Below are positions 28,521-38,788 of a stretch of DNA of 64,000 bases, one piece after another. The notes under the pieces are model-generated. The model ran no database searches and was not told the DNA's origin. It saw nothing but the letters and a program-made list of their open reading frames with translations. Positions within the stretch are counted from its first letter, which is position 1. Every line of letters starts with the position of its first letter. Position numbers and translations under genes: made by a program. Source of the stretch: Flavobacteriaceae bacterium UJ101 (lineage in GTDB: Bacteria; Bacteroidota; Bacteroidia; Flavobacteriales; UJ101); the NCBI GenBank assembly GCA_001880285.1, contig CP016269.1, positions 1,064,501 through 1,128,500 of the forward strand, given 5' to 3'.

Positions 28521-29081
28521 TTATTCTATAGTATAAAGGTTTGATTTTCCGTTAAATGCTCCATTTCCTATTGTTCCTGGAAAAAATTCATTATCAGAAA
28601 AATTTATTTTTATTTCATGGTTAAGACAGCTGTCAAAATTTGAAAATGTAACAGTCATAGAGGTTACATCAATTCGTCCAAAGGATTCTCCTACAGTAAA
28701 ATCGTAAAAAGTTTCCACATCAGAAATGGTACGAGTAGCATCCGTTAAAGTAAAAGTACCATCTGGAATATCATCAGGTGTTGTAATTCTGAATTTTAAA
28801 AAATAACCATCTTCAACCTCAGCTACATTTTCTATATCATAATTAGAATAAATAAATTGATAAACAAAATTTCCATCATCATTTACTCCCTCTCTATCCA
28901 TATAAGAATATGTTAAATTATTATAAGCATAAACTTGAAAGTCAGGTGCTTCAATAATCATATCACCATAATTATTTACTTCTGGACAAGAATCAGAATT
29001 ATCATCACTACTACTACATGATACAATGAATAATAGACTTAAAATTAATAATTTACTTCGTAATAGTTGTTTAAAAATCAT
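28521..29081 (-). CDS. Lipoprotein of unknown function
   Basis: ATG 29081 gives a 186-residue product with a strong lipobox (LLFIVSCSSSDD) followed by a Ser/Asp-rich stretch, a hallmark of surface-exported lipoproteins in this phylum. The remainder is acidic and beta-rich (VYAYNNLTYSYMDREG, FTLTDATRTISDVE). I recognise no domain. It stands alone. Confidence 0.7.
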   Translation of the reverse strand: MIFKQLLRSKLLILSLLFIVSCSSSDDNSDSCPEVNNYGDMIIEAPDFQVYAYNNLTYSYMDREGVNDDGNFVYQFIYSNYDIENVAEVEDGYFLKFRITTPDDIPDGTFTLTDATRTISDVETFYDFTVGESFGRIDVTSMTVTFSNFDSCLNHEIKINFSDNEFFPGTIGNGAFNGKSNLYTIE

Positions 29082-29164
29082 AAAACAAAATTTAATGCTG
29101 ATGTACAAAAATACACAATATCTTAATTAAAAGTTATATATTAGCGATCATTTAAATAAAAAGT

Positions 29165-29587
29165 ATGTTAAGAAACATATTAGGTATTATAATTGGGCTA
29201 GTCGTTACATCATTGTTTTTGATAGCCATACTTTTTGTAGGATGGTCTATTTATCCTCTTCCAGACCAAGTAGAATTTTTACGTCCTAAGACTTATGAAC
29301 ATTTAGATCGCAATATTTATCCAGGAACTTATGTTTTTGAAATATTATCCTATATTATTAGTACATTTTTTGGTGGAATGGCCGTTGCATTAGTTGTAAA
29401 ACTGGCAAAACCAGCTTATGCTACTTTAATAGGTATCATATTCTTTTTATTAGTTTTAACTAAATTCATATTAATTCCTCATCCAACCTGGTTTAATATT
29501 ATAGCTGTTTTACCTATCCTCCCTATGGGATACTTTGGAGGGAAGTTAGTAGATAGTATTATAAAACGGGATAAGGAAAACACATAG
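29165..29587 (+). CDS. Small polytopic membrane protein of unknown function
   Basis: The 140-residue protein has four predicted membrane helices (near 5-28, 58-84, 88-107, 112-130) and a short periplasmic loop with YPLPDQVEFLRPKTYEHLD. No motif identifies the family. It is 60 bp upstream of the Na/Pi cotransporter on the same strand, perhaps in one unit. Confidence 0.65.
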   Translation: MLRNILGIIIGLVVTSLFLIAILFVGWSIYPLPDQVEFLRPKTYEHLDRNIYPGTYVFEILSYIISTFFGGMAVALVVKLAKPAYATLIGIIFFLLVLTKFILIPHPTWFNIIAVLPILPMGYFGGKLVDSIIKRDKENT

Positions 29588-29650
29588 AGTTATTATTCAT
29601 TTAATCTTCCCTTAACATTAAATATTTAAATTTGTCCTCCAATTCAATGT

Positions 29651-31282
29651 ATGGAGATTCTGACAATTTTGAATATTTTAGGTGTACTAGCACTTTTTAT
29701 ATTTGGTATGAAGTTACTGAATATAGGAATGCAAAATGCTATTAGTAAAAATAACTTCAGAAAAAAAATAAACCGTTTTGTAAAAAATGACTTTATCGCC
29801 TTTTTTACAGGGCTTTTTACCACAGCTATATCTCAATCATCTACAGCTGTTTCTGTTTTAACCATTAGTTTAGCTGATGCACGTTTGGTAAATCTTAGAC
29901 AATCAATAGGTGTTATTATTGGGGCTAATATTGGAACAACTATTACAGCATGGATTATTGTATTTTTTGGATTAAAATACAACATTTTGATTTTGTATTT
30001 ACCATTACTATTAATAGGAGTACCTATTTATTTTTTGAGAAGAGGTTTATCTAGAAATTGGGGCTTATCGATTATAGGATTAGGACTTATTTTCTTATCC
30101 ATTAATTTATTAAAAGAAAATATTACCGATTCCTTTTTTGTAGAATGGATAACACATAATGATAATGAATCGTTACGCAATATTATATTGTATTTAGTAA
30201 TAGGTATTTTCATAACCGCTATAGTTCAATCATCATCTATTGTTACTGCATTAGCAATTATAATGGCTTCACAAGGAGAGTTTTCCGTTATGCTTGCCTC
30301 TGCGTTGATCCTAGGAGCGAATATAGGAACAACTATTACAGGACAAATAGCTGCTTCCATTGGAAATATTCATGCAAAAAGAGTAGCAGGCTTTCATACG
30401 TTATTTAATTTAATAGGTGTTTTAGTTTTTTTACCTTTTTTAGGCTATATATCCAGCTATATCAATAAAATAACACCTAATGAAGAGTTTTATATTGCAA
30501 CATTTCATACTATATTTAATATCGTTACGGGTATCTTTTTCTTTTTACTTATTCCAAGGGTTGTATTGATAATTAAAAGATACACAAAGCAACATACAAA
30601 ACAAACTTTAGAAGAGTTACATTATATTGATGCTTCGATGTCTATAAGCTCTTCCATACATATTATAAAAGCATATAAAGAAGCTACCAAATTTGCCTCA
30701 ATTATTATAAAAACGGTAAAAGCTTTAGATAGTTTAATTACAGAATCAGATGAAGAAAAATTTGAAAATGGAGTCCAACGAATTATCAAATTAGAGAAAA
30801 AAGGAGATCAGTTAGAAGATACTATACGAATTTATTTAGATCAATTAATTGAAAGTGATTTATCACCGTCAGGAGTGCGTAAATTAAAACAACTATCTGA
30901 TATTATACATAATTTAGAAAATGTAGGTGATTTATCATTAAAATTAGCTTATTTACAACGAGAACGCAAGGCTAAAAATGCTTATTTTAAACCTGAATTA
31001 CGTAAAAATATTATTGAAATTCAAGATTTAGTAAATTCAGCTACCAAATTGGTTATTCAGAATATCAATGAAGAAGAACAAGAAAATATAGAGCTTAAAG
31101 ACGCTGAAAAAATAGAAGAACAAATTAACGAATGTTATAAAGCTTCTTTAAAAGAATTCTACACTCGATTAGAAGAGGGAAAAGTAAACACTATTTCGGC
31201 TGTTTATTATAAAGAAATTATAGAGCTATACGAAGACATAGGTGATTTCTTATTCAAAGTGACTAAAGCCTTAGTACGATAA
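29651..31282 (+). CDS. Na+/phosphate cotransporter with PhoU-like tail
   Basis: The 543-residue inner-membrane protein has the two inverted PNaS repeats: SQSSTAVSVLT with GANIGTTITAW, and VQSSSIVTALA with GANIGTTITGQ. After about residue 320 the cytosolic tail is helical (IKLEKKGDQLEDTIR, LSDIIHNLENVGDLSLKLAY), like PhoU. It would import phosphate with sodium. No pho operon lies nearby. Confidence 0.9.
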   Translation: MEILTILNILGVLALFIFGMKLLNIGMQNAISKNNFRKKINRFVKNDFIAFFTGLFTTAISQSSTAVSVLTISLADARLVNLRQSIGVIIGANIGTTITAWIIVFFGLKYNILILYLPLLLIGVPIYFLRRGLSRNWGLSIIGLGLIFLSINLLKENITDSFFVEWITHNDNESLRNIILYLVIGIFITAIVQSSSIVTALAIIMASQGEFSVMLASALILGANIGTTITGQIAASIGNIHAKRVAGFHTLFNLIGVLVFLPFLGYISSYINKITPNEEFYIATFHTIFNIVTGIFFFLLIPRVVLIIKRYTKQHTKQTLEELHYIDASMSISSSIHIIKAYKEATKFASIIIKTVKALDSLITESDEEKFENGVQRIIKLEKKGDQLEDTIRIYLDQLIESDLSPSGVRKLKQLSDIIHNLENVGDLSLKLAYLQRERKAKNAYFKPELRKNIIEIQDLVNSATKLVIQNINEEEQENIELKDAEKIEEQINECYKASLKEFYTRLEEGKVNTISAVYYKEIIELYEDIGDFLFKVTKALVR

Positions 31283-31353
31283 TGTAATCAGAAGATTTAA
31301 TTTTTTATTTATTCATAATTTATACCTAAATTTAGAAACTTTAAATTTTGAAT

Positions 31354-34300
31354 ATGCAAAAAATAACGCCATATATTCCGAAAAACAAAATTCGAATTGT
31401 AACCGCAGCTTCTCTTTTTGATGGTCATGATGCCGCAATTAATATTATGCGTCGAATTATTCAATCAACAGGAGTTGAAGTAATTCATTTAGGACATGAC
31501 CGAAGTGTTGAGGAAGTGGTTCATTGTGCTATCCAAGAAGATGCTAATGCAATAGCTATGACATCATATCAAGGAGGGCATGTTGAATATCTAAAATACA
31601 TGTACGATTTGCTAAAAGAAAATAATGCAGAATATATTCGAATATTTGCAGGTGGTGGTGGAACTATTCTACCTACTGAAATACAAGAATTACATGAATA
31701 TGGTATTACCCGAATTTATCATCCTGATGATGGTAGAGAGATGGGATTGCAAGGGATGATCAACGATTTAGTTGAAAAAAGTGATTTTCCAACTGGAAAA
31801 AATATAGAATTCAATCCTTTTGAATTTAAAAAACAGAATGCACAAGAATTAGCTCAACTAATTTCGGCTGCAGAAAATTTTCCAGAGAAGCATAAAGAAA
31901 TTTTAGAAAAGATAAGTAAAGAAGCACAAGAAGTATCCATTCCTGTTTTAGGAATTACAGGAACAGGAGGTGCTGGAAAGTCTTCATTAGTCGATGAACT
32001 GATTCGTCGTTTTACAATTGATTTTCCAGAGAAGAAATTAGGAATTATATCCGTAGATCCCTCTAAAAGAAAAACAGGAGGTGCTTTGTTAGGAGATCGT
32101 ATTCGAATGAATTCGATTCATCATCCTAACATTTATATGCGTTCCTTGGCAACACGTCAATCCAACTTAGCTTTATCCAAACACGTTCAGAAAGCCGTGG
32201 ATATTTTGAAAGCAGCACAGTTCGACTTAGTTATTTTAGAAACATCAGGAATTGGGCAATCCGATACGGAGATATTAGACCATTCAGACGTTTCATTATA
32301 TGTCATGACACCAGAATACGGTGCTGCAACACAATTGGAAAAAATTGACATGCTTGATTTTGCCGATATTATCGCTTTAAATAAATTTGATAAAAAAGGA
32401 GCATTAGATGCTTTACGAGATGTCAAAAAGCAATATCAGCGAAACCATAACTTGTTTGAAGAAAGTGTAGATTCAATGCCCGTATATGGTTCTATAGCTT
32501 CGCAATTTAACGACACAGGAACTAACCAATTATATAAGGCAATTCTAGCTAAGATTACAAATAAAACAGATACTGAATTTATTCCAAGTAGTTCATTACC
32601 AACAGATGATTCAGAAAAAGTATTTGTGATCCCCCCTAAAAGAGTTCGTTATTTATCAGAAATTGTAGAAAACAATCAATCGTATAACGAATGGGTAGAA
32701 AAACAAGCTGCTATAGCTGATAAACTCTATGCTTTAAAAAAGTCTTCTGAATTGGTTGATGAATCAATAAAAGCTCAATTAATTCAAAAAGAAGAAGAAT
32801 TAGCATTAGATTTTGATCCTCATAATCAAAAATTATTGGATAATTGGGATGCTAAAACAACTTTATATAAAGCTCCTGAATATAAATTTAAAGTTCGTGA
32901 TAAAGAATTGAGTATAAAAACACATACAGCATCATTATCAGGAACAGAAATCCCTAAAGTATGTACACCTAATTACAAAGCATGGGGTGATATTTTACGA
33001 TGGAGTTTACAAGAAAATGTGCCTGGTGAATTTCCTTATACATCAGGAATTTATCCTTTTAAACGAGAAGGAGAAGATCCAACACGAATGTTTGCAGGAG
33101 AAGGAGGACCAGAAAGAACCAACAAACGTTTTCACTATGTGAGTTTAGGAATGCCTGCTAAGCGTTTGTCAACTGCATTTGATAGTGTGACGTTATATGG
33201 TAATGACCCAGGAGAGCGACCTGATATTTACGGAAAAATTGGAAATGCCGGAGTTTCTATAGCAACCTTAGACGATGCTAAAAAGTTGTATTCAGGATTT
33301 AATTTAGCAGATCCTACAACTTCAGTAAGTATGACCATTAACGGTCCTGCACCGATGCTTCTAGGCTTTTTTATGAATGCAGCTATTGACCAACAATGCG
33401 AATTATATATTCGAGAACATGGATTGGAAAATAAAGTAGAGGAAAAACTGAAAGCAAAATTTGATGATAAAGGATTAGTACGTCCTTTTTATAATGCAGA
33501 AATTCCTGAAGGGAATAATGGATTAGGACTGCTTTTATTAGGAATTACAGGGGATGAAGTGTTACCTTCTGATATTTATCAAAAAATAAAAGCAGAAACG
33601 ATAAGCAAAGTAAGAGGAACGGTTCAAGCTGATATTTTAAAAGAAGATCAAGCACAGAATACCTGTATCTTTTCAACTGAATTTGCTTTACGCTTAATGG
33701 GTGATGTACAAGAATATTTTATTAAAGAAAATGTACGAAACTTTTACTCTGTTTCCATTTCAGGATACCATATTGCAGAAGCAGGGGCTAACCCTATTAG
33801 TCAATTGGCTTTTACCTTATCAAATGGTTTTACGTATGTAGAATATTATTTGAGTAGAGGAATGGATATCAATAAATTTGCACCCAACTTATCCTTCTTC
33901 TTTTCAAATGGAATCGATCCAGAATATGCAGTTATAGGTCGCGTAGCACGTCGAATTTGGGCAAAAGCAATGAAATTAAAGTATGGTGCAAACGCACGTT
34001 CCCAAATGTTAAAATACCATATTCAAACATCAGGACGCTCTTTACACGCACAAGAAATTGCCTTTAATGACATTCGTACTACTTTACAAGCTTTGTATGC
34101 CATTTATGACAATTGTAATTCATTACACACCAATGCCTATGACGAAGCCATTACCACACCTACAGAAGAATCAGTACGTCGTGCTATGGCCATTCAATTG
34201 ATTATCAATAAAGAGCTAGGTTTAGCAAAAAATGAAAACCCTATTCAAGGTTCTTTTATTATTGAAGAATTAACCGATTTAGTTGAAGAAGCAGTATATG

Positions 34301-34713
34301 CTGAATTTGATCGAATTACAGAAAGAGGAGGTGTTTTAGGCGCTATGGAAACTATGTATCAACGTTCTAAAATTCAAGAAGAAAGCTTGTATTACGAAAA
34401 TTTAAAACATACGGGTGAATACCCTATTATTGGAGTGAATACCTTTTTAGATGATAAAGGTTCTCCAACTATTATTCCTGATGAAGTTATTCGTTCAACA
34501 GAAGAAGAAAAGCACAATCAAATTGCCTTTTTACAAAATTATCAACAGGCTAATGAGGAAAAGGTAACACAATTATTAGCTTCCTTACAAGAATCTGCTA
34601 TTCAAAATGAGAATATGTTTGAAAAACTAATGGAAGTATCAAAATATGCTTCTTTAGGACAAATTACAGATGCTTTCTTTAGAGTTGGAGGTAAATACAG
34701 ACGAAACATGTAA
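31354..34713 (+). CDS. icmF: Fused isobutyryl-CoA mutase (B12-dependent) with G-protein chaperone
   Basis: IcmF interconverts isobutyryl-CoA and butyryl-CoA (and related acyl pairs) with adenosylcobalamin. The 1119-residue protein runs: cobalamin-binding domain with [14 protein letters not shown] at about 20-33; MeaI-type GTPase with P-loop [10 protein letters not shown] near residue 205; linker; mutase barrel from about 520. [19 protein letters not shown] keeps a Phe where methylmalonyl-CoA mutase has a Tyr, supporting IcmF rather than MCM. ATG 31354 is used; the upstream TTG adds two residues. It follows the phosphate transporter and precedes the beta-lactamase. Confidence 0.93.
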   Translation: MQKITPYIPKNKIRIVTAASLFDGHDAAINIMRRIIQSTGVEVIHLGHDRSVEEVVHCAIQEDANAIAMTSYQGGHVEYLKYMYDLLKENNAEYIRIFAGGGGTILPTEIQELHEYGITRIYHPDDGREMGLQGMINDLVEKSDFPTGKNIEFNPFEFKKQNAQELAQLISAAENFPEKHKEILEKISKEAQEVSIPVLGITGTGGAGKSSLVDELIRRFTIDFPEKKLGIISVDPSKRKTGGALLGDRIRMNSIHHPNIYMRSLATRQSNLALSKHVQKAVDILKAAQFDLVILETSGIGQSDTEILDHSDVSLYVMTPEYGAATQLEKIDMLDFADIIALNKFDKKGALDALRDVKKQYQRNHNLFEESVDSMPVYGSIASQFNDTGTNQLYKAILAKITNKTDTEFIPSSSLPTDDSEKVFVIPPKRVRYLSEIVENNQSYNEWVEKQAAIADKLYALKKSSELVDESIKAQLIQKEEELALDFDPHNQKLLDNWDAKTTLYKAPEYKFKVRDKELSIKTHTASLSGTEIPKVCTPNYKAWGDILRWSLQENVPGEFPYTSGIYPFKREGEDPTRMFAGEGGPERTNKRFHYVSLGMPAKRLSTAFDSVTLYGNDPGERPDIYGKIGNAGVSIATLDDAKKLYSGFNLADPTTSVSMTINGPAPMLLGFFMNAAIDQQCELYIREHGLENKVEEKLKAKFDDKGLVRPFYNAEIPEGNNGLGLLLLGITGDEVLPSDIYQKIKAETISKVRGTVQADILKEDQAQNTCIFSTEFALRLMGDVQEYFIKENVRNFYSVSISGYHIAEAGANPISQLAFTLSNGFTYVEYYLSRGMDINKFAPNLSFFFSNGIDPEYAVIGRVARRIWAKAMKLKYGANARSQMLKYHIQTSGRSLHAQEIAFNDIRTTLQALYAIYDNCNSLHTNAYDEAITTPTEESVRRAMAIQLIINKELGLAKNENPIQGSFIIEELTDLVEEAVYAEFDRITERGGVLGAMETMYQRSKIQEESLYYENLKHTGEYPIIGVNTFLDDKGSPTIIPDEVIRSTEEEKHNQIAFLQNYQQANEEKVTQLLASLQESAIQNENMFEKLMEVSKYASLGQITDAFFRVGGKYRRNM

Positions 34714-34725
34714 AGAATAGAAATA

Positions 34726-35580
34726 ATGCAAAAAATAACCCTCTTAATATTGGTTACATTTTCATTTATCACTTGTTTTAAAGAAAAAAAACAAACGATA
34801 ACAAAAAAGTATACTGATTATCAAATCATAAAACCTAAATTTCAATCCATATTAGATTCAGCAAATATTAAAGGAGCTATATTAATTTATGATTTAGAAA
34901 AAGGACTATATTACTCTAATGATTTCAAATATACTAACGAGGGAAAATTACCTGCATCTACCTTCAAGATTGCCAACTCTATTATAGCTCTTGATCATAA
35001 TATCATTAAAAATGATAGTACTATTCTTAAGTGGAATGGAGAAAAAAGATGGATGAAAAGATGGGAACAGGATTTAACATTTAAAGAAGCATTTCATTTT
35101 TCATGTGTCCCTTGTTATCAGGAAATTGCTAGAAAAATAGGAGTCACAAAAATGCAGGAATATTTAACCAAATTAAATTATGGTCATATAAATGTGGATT
35201 CCACTTCAATTGATCATTTTTGGTTAGAAGGAGCTTCTCACATCAATCAAATGGAACAAATTGACTTTTTGAAACGTTTTTATAATTCTGAATTGCCCAT
35301 TAAAGCAAGAACAGAAAATATTATGAAAAGAATGTTTATAGAAGAGCACAACGATGAATATCAATTAAGTGGTAAAACAGGTTTATCTACAATAAATGAT
35401 GTAAATAACGGATGGTACGTTGGATATATTGAAACAAAACCCAAAACTTATTTTTTTGCAACCAATATAGAACCTAAAAAACCATTTGATTTTAATTCTT
35501 TTATTAAAAAGAGAAAAGAAGTTACATTAGAAGCATTACACAGTATTTTTGAAGAAAATGAACGTACAACTAAAAAATAA
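34726..35580 (+). CDS. Class D (OXA-type) beta-lactamase-like lipoprotein
   Basis: The 284-residue protein has a lipobox-like N-terminus (C17). The class D motifs are present: STFK at 78-81 with the nucleophile serine 78, SCV at 126-128, FWLEG with tryptophan 166, and KTG at 217-219. The YGN motif reads YGH at 152-154, an unusual variant. Class D enzymes hydrolyse beta-lactams through a carboxylated lysine (K81). It begins 12 bp after icmF and ends 6 bp before the VOC gene, so the genes may be one unit. Whether it has activity cannot be judged. Confidence 0.85.
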   Translation: MQKITLLILVTFSFITCFKEKKQTITKKYTDYQIIKPKFQSILDSANIKGAILIYDLEKGLYYSNDFKYTNEGKLPASTFKIANSIIALDHNIIKNDSTILKWNGEKRWMKRWEQDLTFKEAFHFSCVPCYQEIARKIGVTKMQEYLTKLNYGHINVDSTSIDHFWLEGASHINQMEQIDFLKRFYNSELPIKARTENIMKRMFIEEHNDEYQLSGKTGLSTINDVNNGWYVGYIETKPKTYFFATNIEPKKPFDFNSFIKKRKEVTLEALHSIFEENERTTKK

Positions 35581-35586
35581 AGTATT

Positions 35587-35958
35587 ATGAAATTAGGAGC
35601 ATTTTCAATAAGTTTAAGTGTAAAAGATTTAAAAAAATCAAAAGAGTTTTATACTCATTTAGGATTTGAAGTATTTGCAGGAGCAGATGAACAGAATTAT
35701 TTAATTATGAAAAATGGAGAAACATTAATTGGACTTTTTGAAGGGATGTTTGAAGAGAATATGCTAACATTTAATCCAAAATGGGACTCTAATGCTCAAC
35801 TTATGAAGGGAAGTGATGATATACGTCAAATACATCAAAAATTAAAAGAAAAAAGTATTGTATTTGAAAATGAAACCATGGAAAGTGAATCTGGACCTGC
35901 AAATTTTGTAGTGAAAGATCCTGATGGAAATATTCTTTTATTTGATCAACATGTTTAA
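35587..35958 (+). CDS. VOC/glyoxalase-fold protein
   Basis: The 123-residue protein is a single vicinal-oxygen-chelate module pair: SISLSVKDLKKSKEFYTHLGFEVF at the start and FVVKDPDGNILLFDQH at the end. Members include glyoxalases and bleomycin-resistance type binders. A substrate cannot be assigned. It lies 6 bp downstream of the beta-lactamase gene. Confidence 0.85.
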   Translation: MKLGAFSISLSVKDLKKSKEFYTHLGFEVFAGADEQNYLIMKNGETLIGLFEGMFEENMLTFNPKWDSNAQLMKGSDDIRQIHQKLKEKSIVFENETMESESGPANFVVKDPDGNILLFDQHV

Positions 35959-36052
35959 AAAATGATTACTTTTTTTATAGTTTATATAATAAGGTATATT
36001 TTATGAAAATTTTAATGCAATTTAGATTGTATATTGAAAAAAAGTAATTTCA

Positions 36053-36637
36053 ATGAATGATAAAAATGTTAATATAAAATCTGTTTTAAAAACAATTGAT
36101 ATCTCTGAAACAGAATTGGAGATTATAAAAAATCAATTTAAAAAGATTCATATAAAAAAAGGAACAATTCTCTTAAATGCAGGAGAGAAAGTTATGAACC
36201 AATATTATGTTAGCAAAGGTTGTTTACGAGCTTATTTTATAGATGATAATGGTAAAGAACATACCGTTCAATTTGCAGTTGAAGATTGGTGGATAAGTGA
36301 TTATACGGCATTTTTCACTACTTCTACTGCTATATTAAATATTGAATGTATTCAAGACGCTACCCTTTATAAAATCACTAGAAAAGATGCTGAGTCACTA
36401 CTTCAAAAAATTCCTCAATTAGAAACTTTCCTTCGAAAAAAAATGGAACGAGCTTTTGCAAGCTTTCAAAAAAGGATACTTTCTAATCTTTCTTTGCCAG
36501 CTAAAGAAAGGTATCGTCTCTTTATAGAGCAATACCCTACTATAGAACCCTATGTTAAAAATTATCACATAGCTTCTTATTTAGGTATTACAACAGAAAG
36601 TTTAAGTCGAATTCGAAAAGAAATTACGTTTTCTTAA
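36053..36637 (+). CDS. Crp/Fnr family transcription regulator
   Basis: The 194-residue protein has a cyclic-nucleotide-binding fold (about residues 20-115; KKIHIKKGTILLNAGEKV, GCLRAYFIDDNGKEHTVQFA) followed by helices and a short C-terminal HTH (YHIASYLGITTESLSRIRKEI). This short form is common in Bacteroidota, where many members need no cAMP. It may control its neighbour, the DJ-1 lipoprotein gene; this is inference. Confidence 0.88.
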   Translation: MNDKNVNIKSVLKTIDISETELEIIKNQFKKIHIKKGTILLNAGEKVMNQYYVSKGCLRAYFIDDNGKEHTVQFAVEDWWISDYTAFFTTSTAILNIECIQDATLYKITRKDAESLLQKIPQLETFLRKKMERAFASFQKRILSNLSLPAKERYRLFIEQYPTIEPYVKNYHIASYLGITTESLSRIRKEITFS

Positions 36638-36711
36638 TTTCTTACCATAGATCAATTTTTTCCCCATATTACTATTTTAGTTTTGCCTCATAATTTATAA
36701 AATTGATGGAA

Positions 36712-37512
36712 ATGAAAAAATTAGTAAGTTTAGTTGCAGCTGTTGCATTATTATATTCTTGTGCGAATGCAAAGAAAGAAACTAACATTGCAAGCTCTAA
36801 TAACAGTAAAAAAGTAGAAACTAAAGAAAATCCTAAAAAGATACTATTTGTATTAACAAGTCATGAAGATTTAGGAAATACAGGTGAAAAAACAGGTTTC
36901 TGGATTGAAGAATTTGCAGTTCCTTATTACACACTAAAAGATAAAGGTGTTGAAATAACATTGGCTTCTCCTAAAGGTGGTCAACCTCCTATTGATCCAA
37001 AAAGTGCATCTCCAGATTTTAAAACACCTGCAACAGAACGTTTTAATAATGATAAAGAAACGCAAGAAACTTTATCAAAAACAATAAAGTTAGAAACAGT
37101 AAATCAAGCAGATTATGATGCTGTATTCTACCCTGGAGGACACGGTCCATTATGGGATTTAGCTGAAGATAAAAATTCAATTGCACTTATTGAAGATTTT
37201 TATAAAAATAACAAACCCGTTGCAGCAGTTTGTCATGCCCCTGCCGTATTTAAAAATACAAAAGATACAAATGGTGTACCTTTAGTAAAAGGGAAAAAAG
37301 TTACCGGGTTTTCAAATAGTGAAGAAGAAGCTATGAAATTAACATCAGTAGTTCCTTTTTTAGTAGAAGATATGTTAAAAAATAATGAAGGAATTTATTC
37401 TAAAGGTAGTGATTGGGGACCTTATGCTTTAGAAGATGGTTTGCTTATAACAGGACAAAACCCAGCATCTTCAGAATTAGTAGCTGAACTATTATTAAAT
37501 AAATTAAAATAA
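36712..37512 (+). CDS. DJ-1/PfpI (Hsp31-like) lipoprotein
   Basis: The 266-residue protein starts with MKKLVSLVAAVALLYSCAN, a lipoprotein signal with cysteine 17; an ATG at 36706 is also possible. The DJ-1/PfpI domain has the catalytic cysteine in AAVCHAPAVF, the acidic loop residue in TSHEDLGNTGEKTGFWIEE, and AVFYPGGHGPLWDL. Hsp31-like members act as glyoxalase III or chaperones. An export signal is less usual for the family. Confidence 0.85.
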   Translation: MKKLVSLVAAVALLYSCANAKKETNIASSNNSKKVETKENPKKILFVLTSHEDLGNTGEKTGFWIEEFAVPYYTLKDKGVEITLASPKGGQPPIDPKSASPDFKTPATERFNNDKETQETLSKTIKLETVNQADYDAVFYPGGHGPLWDLAEDKNSIALIEDFYKNNKPVAAVCHAPAVFKNTKDTNGVPLVKGKKVTGFSNSEEEAMKLTSVVPFLVEDMLKNNEGIYSKGSDWGPYALEDGLLITGQNPASSELVAELLLNKLK

Positions 37513-37541
37513 TAACAATCATTAATCTAAATTTAATAACT

Positions 37542-37571
37542 AGTGCCTTCATTATCTGAAGGCACTTTTTT
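37542..37571. terminator. Terminator between DJ-1 and dprA
   Basis: AGTGCCTTC and GAAGGCACT form a perfect 9-bp stem with a 7-nt loop followed by TTTTTTG on the plus strand. Confidence 0.85.
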
Positions 37572-37584
37572 GTTTATCCAAAAA

Positions 37585-38712
37585 CTAACATAATTCATAT
37601 GTTTTTCCTGAAAGGGATCGTACAACCCCTTTTAACTCCATATTAAGTAACTCAACAGAAAGTCGTGGCATAGGAATTTGAAGAATTAAAGATAATTGAT
37701 CTACTGTTCCTTTTTCATATTCATATAAATAGTTATAAATACGTTGTTCCGTTTCCTCTAAATGGACAAACAATTGTTTCTGTATATTTTTTTTAGTAGA
37801 AGTCTTCTCTTCCCAATTTAATAATCTCACTACATCTTCTGCCGAAGTAACTAAAGAAGCAATATTATTTTTAATCAATTCATTACAACCTTGACTGAAA
37901 GGATTATGAATATTACCCGGTAAAGCTAAAACATCCCGATTATAATCAAAAGCAGCTTTAGCGGTAGTCATAGCACCTCCTTTTTTTGCAGATTCAACAA
38001 TAAGAGTAGCCTGACTCATTCCAGCAATAATTCGATTTCGTTTTAGAAAATGTTCCCGAATTGGGTTATGAAAACTAGAAAATTCAGTTAATAAACCACC
38101 ATTCTCTAACATTTGTTCTGCCATCTTTTTATGTTTTGAAGGATAGAGTTGATCTAAGCCATGTGCTAAAACACCCATCGTTTGTAATTCATTTTCTAAA
38201 GCAGCTTGATGTGCAATAGCATCACAACCTAAGGCTAAGCCACTTATAATCACAGGTTGATAAACCTTTAAGTTATAAATAAGTTCTTGAATAAACTTTT
38301 TCCCATAATTAGTTTTATTACGTGTTCCTACAATACTGATTATTTTTTGATGTTCTAAATGATAATTCCCTTTTGAAAAAAGAATTAGAGGTGCATCAGG
38401 GCAATTCTTTAAGTGTTTTGGATAATTTGAATCTTGATAGAACAATATTTCTAATTTATTTCTTAATGCAAATTGAAATTCTTTCTCAGCTAATTCCAAC
38501 ACTTTCTTTTTTTCTTTGATAATTTGGGCAACGGTATATTCTCCAATATCAAGCACTTGAAGTAGTTCTTTTTTTGAAGTATTAAAAATCATTTTAGAAG
38601 ATTCAAAGTGATGCAATAGTTTTTTTATCGAAATAGAGCCAATTCCTTTTACATAAGATAAGGCTAAGGTGTAAAAAAGGTCTTCAGAATTATATTTTGG
38701 TATCTTTTTCAT
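37585..38712 (-). CDS. dprA: DNA-processing protein DprA
   Basis: DprA loads RecA onto incoming single-stranded DNA during natural transformation. The 375-residue protein has the Rossmann-like core with SIVGTRNKTNYGKKFI and SGLALGCDAIAHQAAL, an N-terminal helix-hairpin-helix like region (SYVKGIGSISIKKLL), and a C-terminal winged-helix tail. ATG 38712 is preferred. The promoter region is shared with the divergent peptidase gene. Confidence 0.93.
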   Translation of the reverse strand: MKKIPKYNSEDLFYTLALSYVKGIGSISIKKLLHHFESSKMIFNTSKKELLQVLDIGEYTVAQIIKEKKKVLELAEKEFQFALRNKLEILFYQDSNYPKHLKNCPDAPLILFSKGNYHLEHQKIISIVGTRNKTNYGKKFIQELIYNLKVYQPVIISGLALGCDAIAHQAALENELQTMGVLAHGLDQLYPSKHKKMAEQMLENGGLLTEFSSFHNPIREHFLKRNRIIAGMSQATLIVESAKKGGAMTTAKAAFDYNRDVLALPGNIHNPFSQGCNELIKNNIASLVTSAEDVVRLLNWEEKTSTKKNIQKQLFVHLEETEQRIYNYLYEYEKGTVDQLSLILQIPMPRLSVELLNMELKGVVRSLSGKTYELC

Positions 38713-38788
38713 GAATTTGTTCTTAGTTATTTTAAATATATTCAAAAAAAATGATATGTTTGAGAGAATTAAACGAATCTTTATAAGA

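Noticed and set aside
34726-35958. Beta-lactamase and VOC genes as a mobile resistance cassette
   Set aside because: No insertion sequence, integron site or change in base composition is visible, and spacing suggests a native unit.
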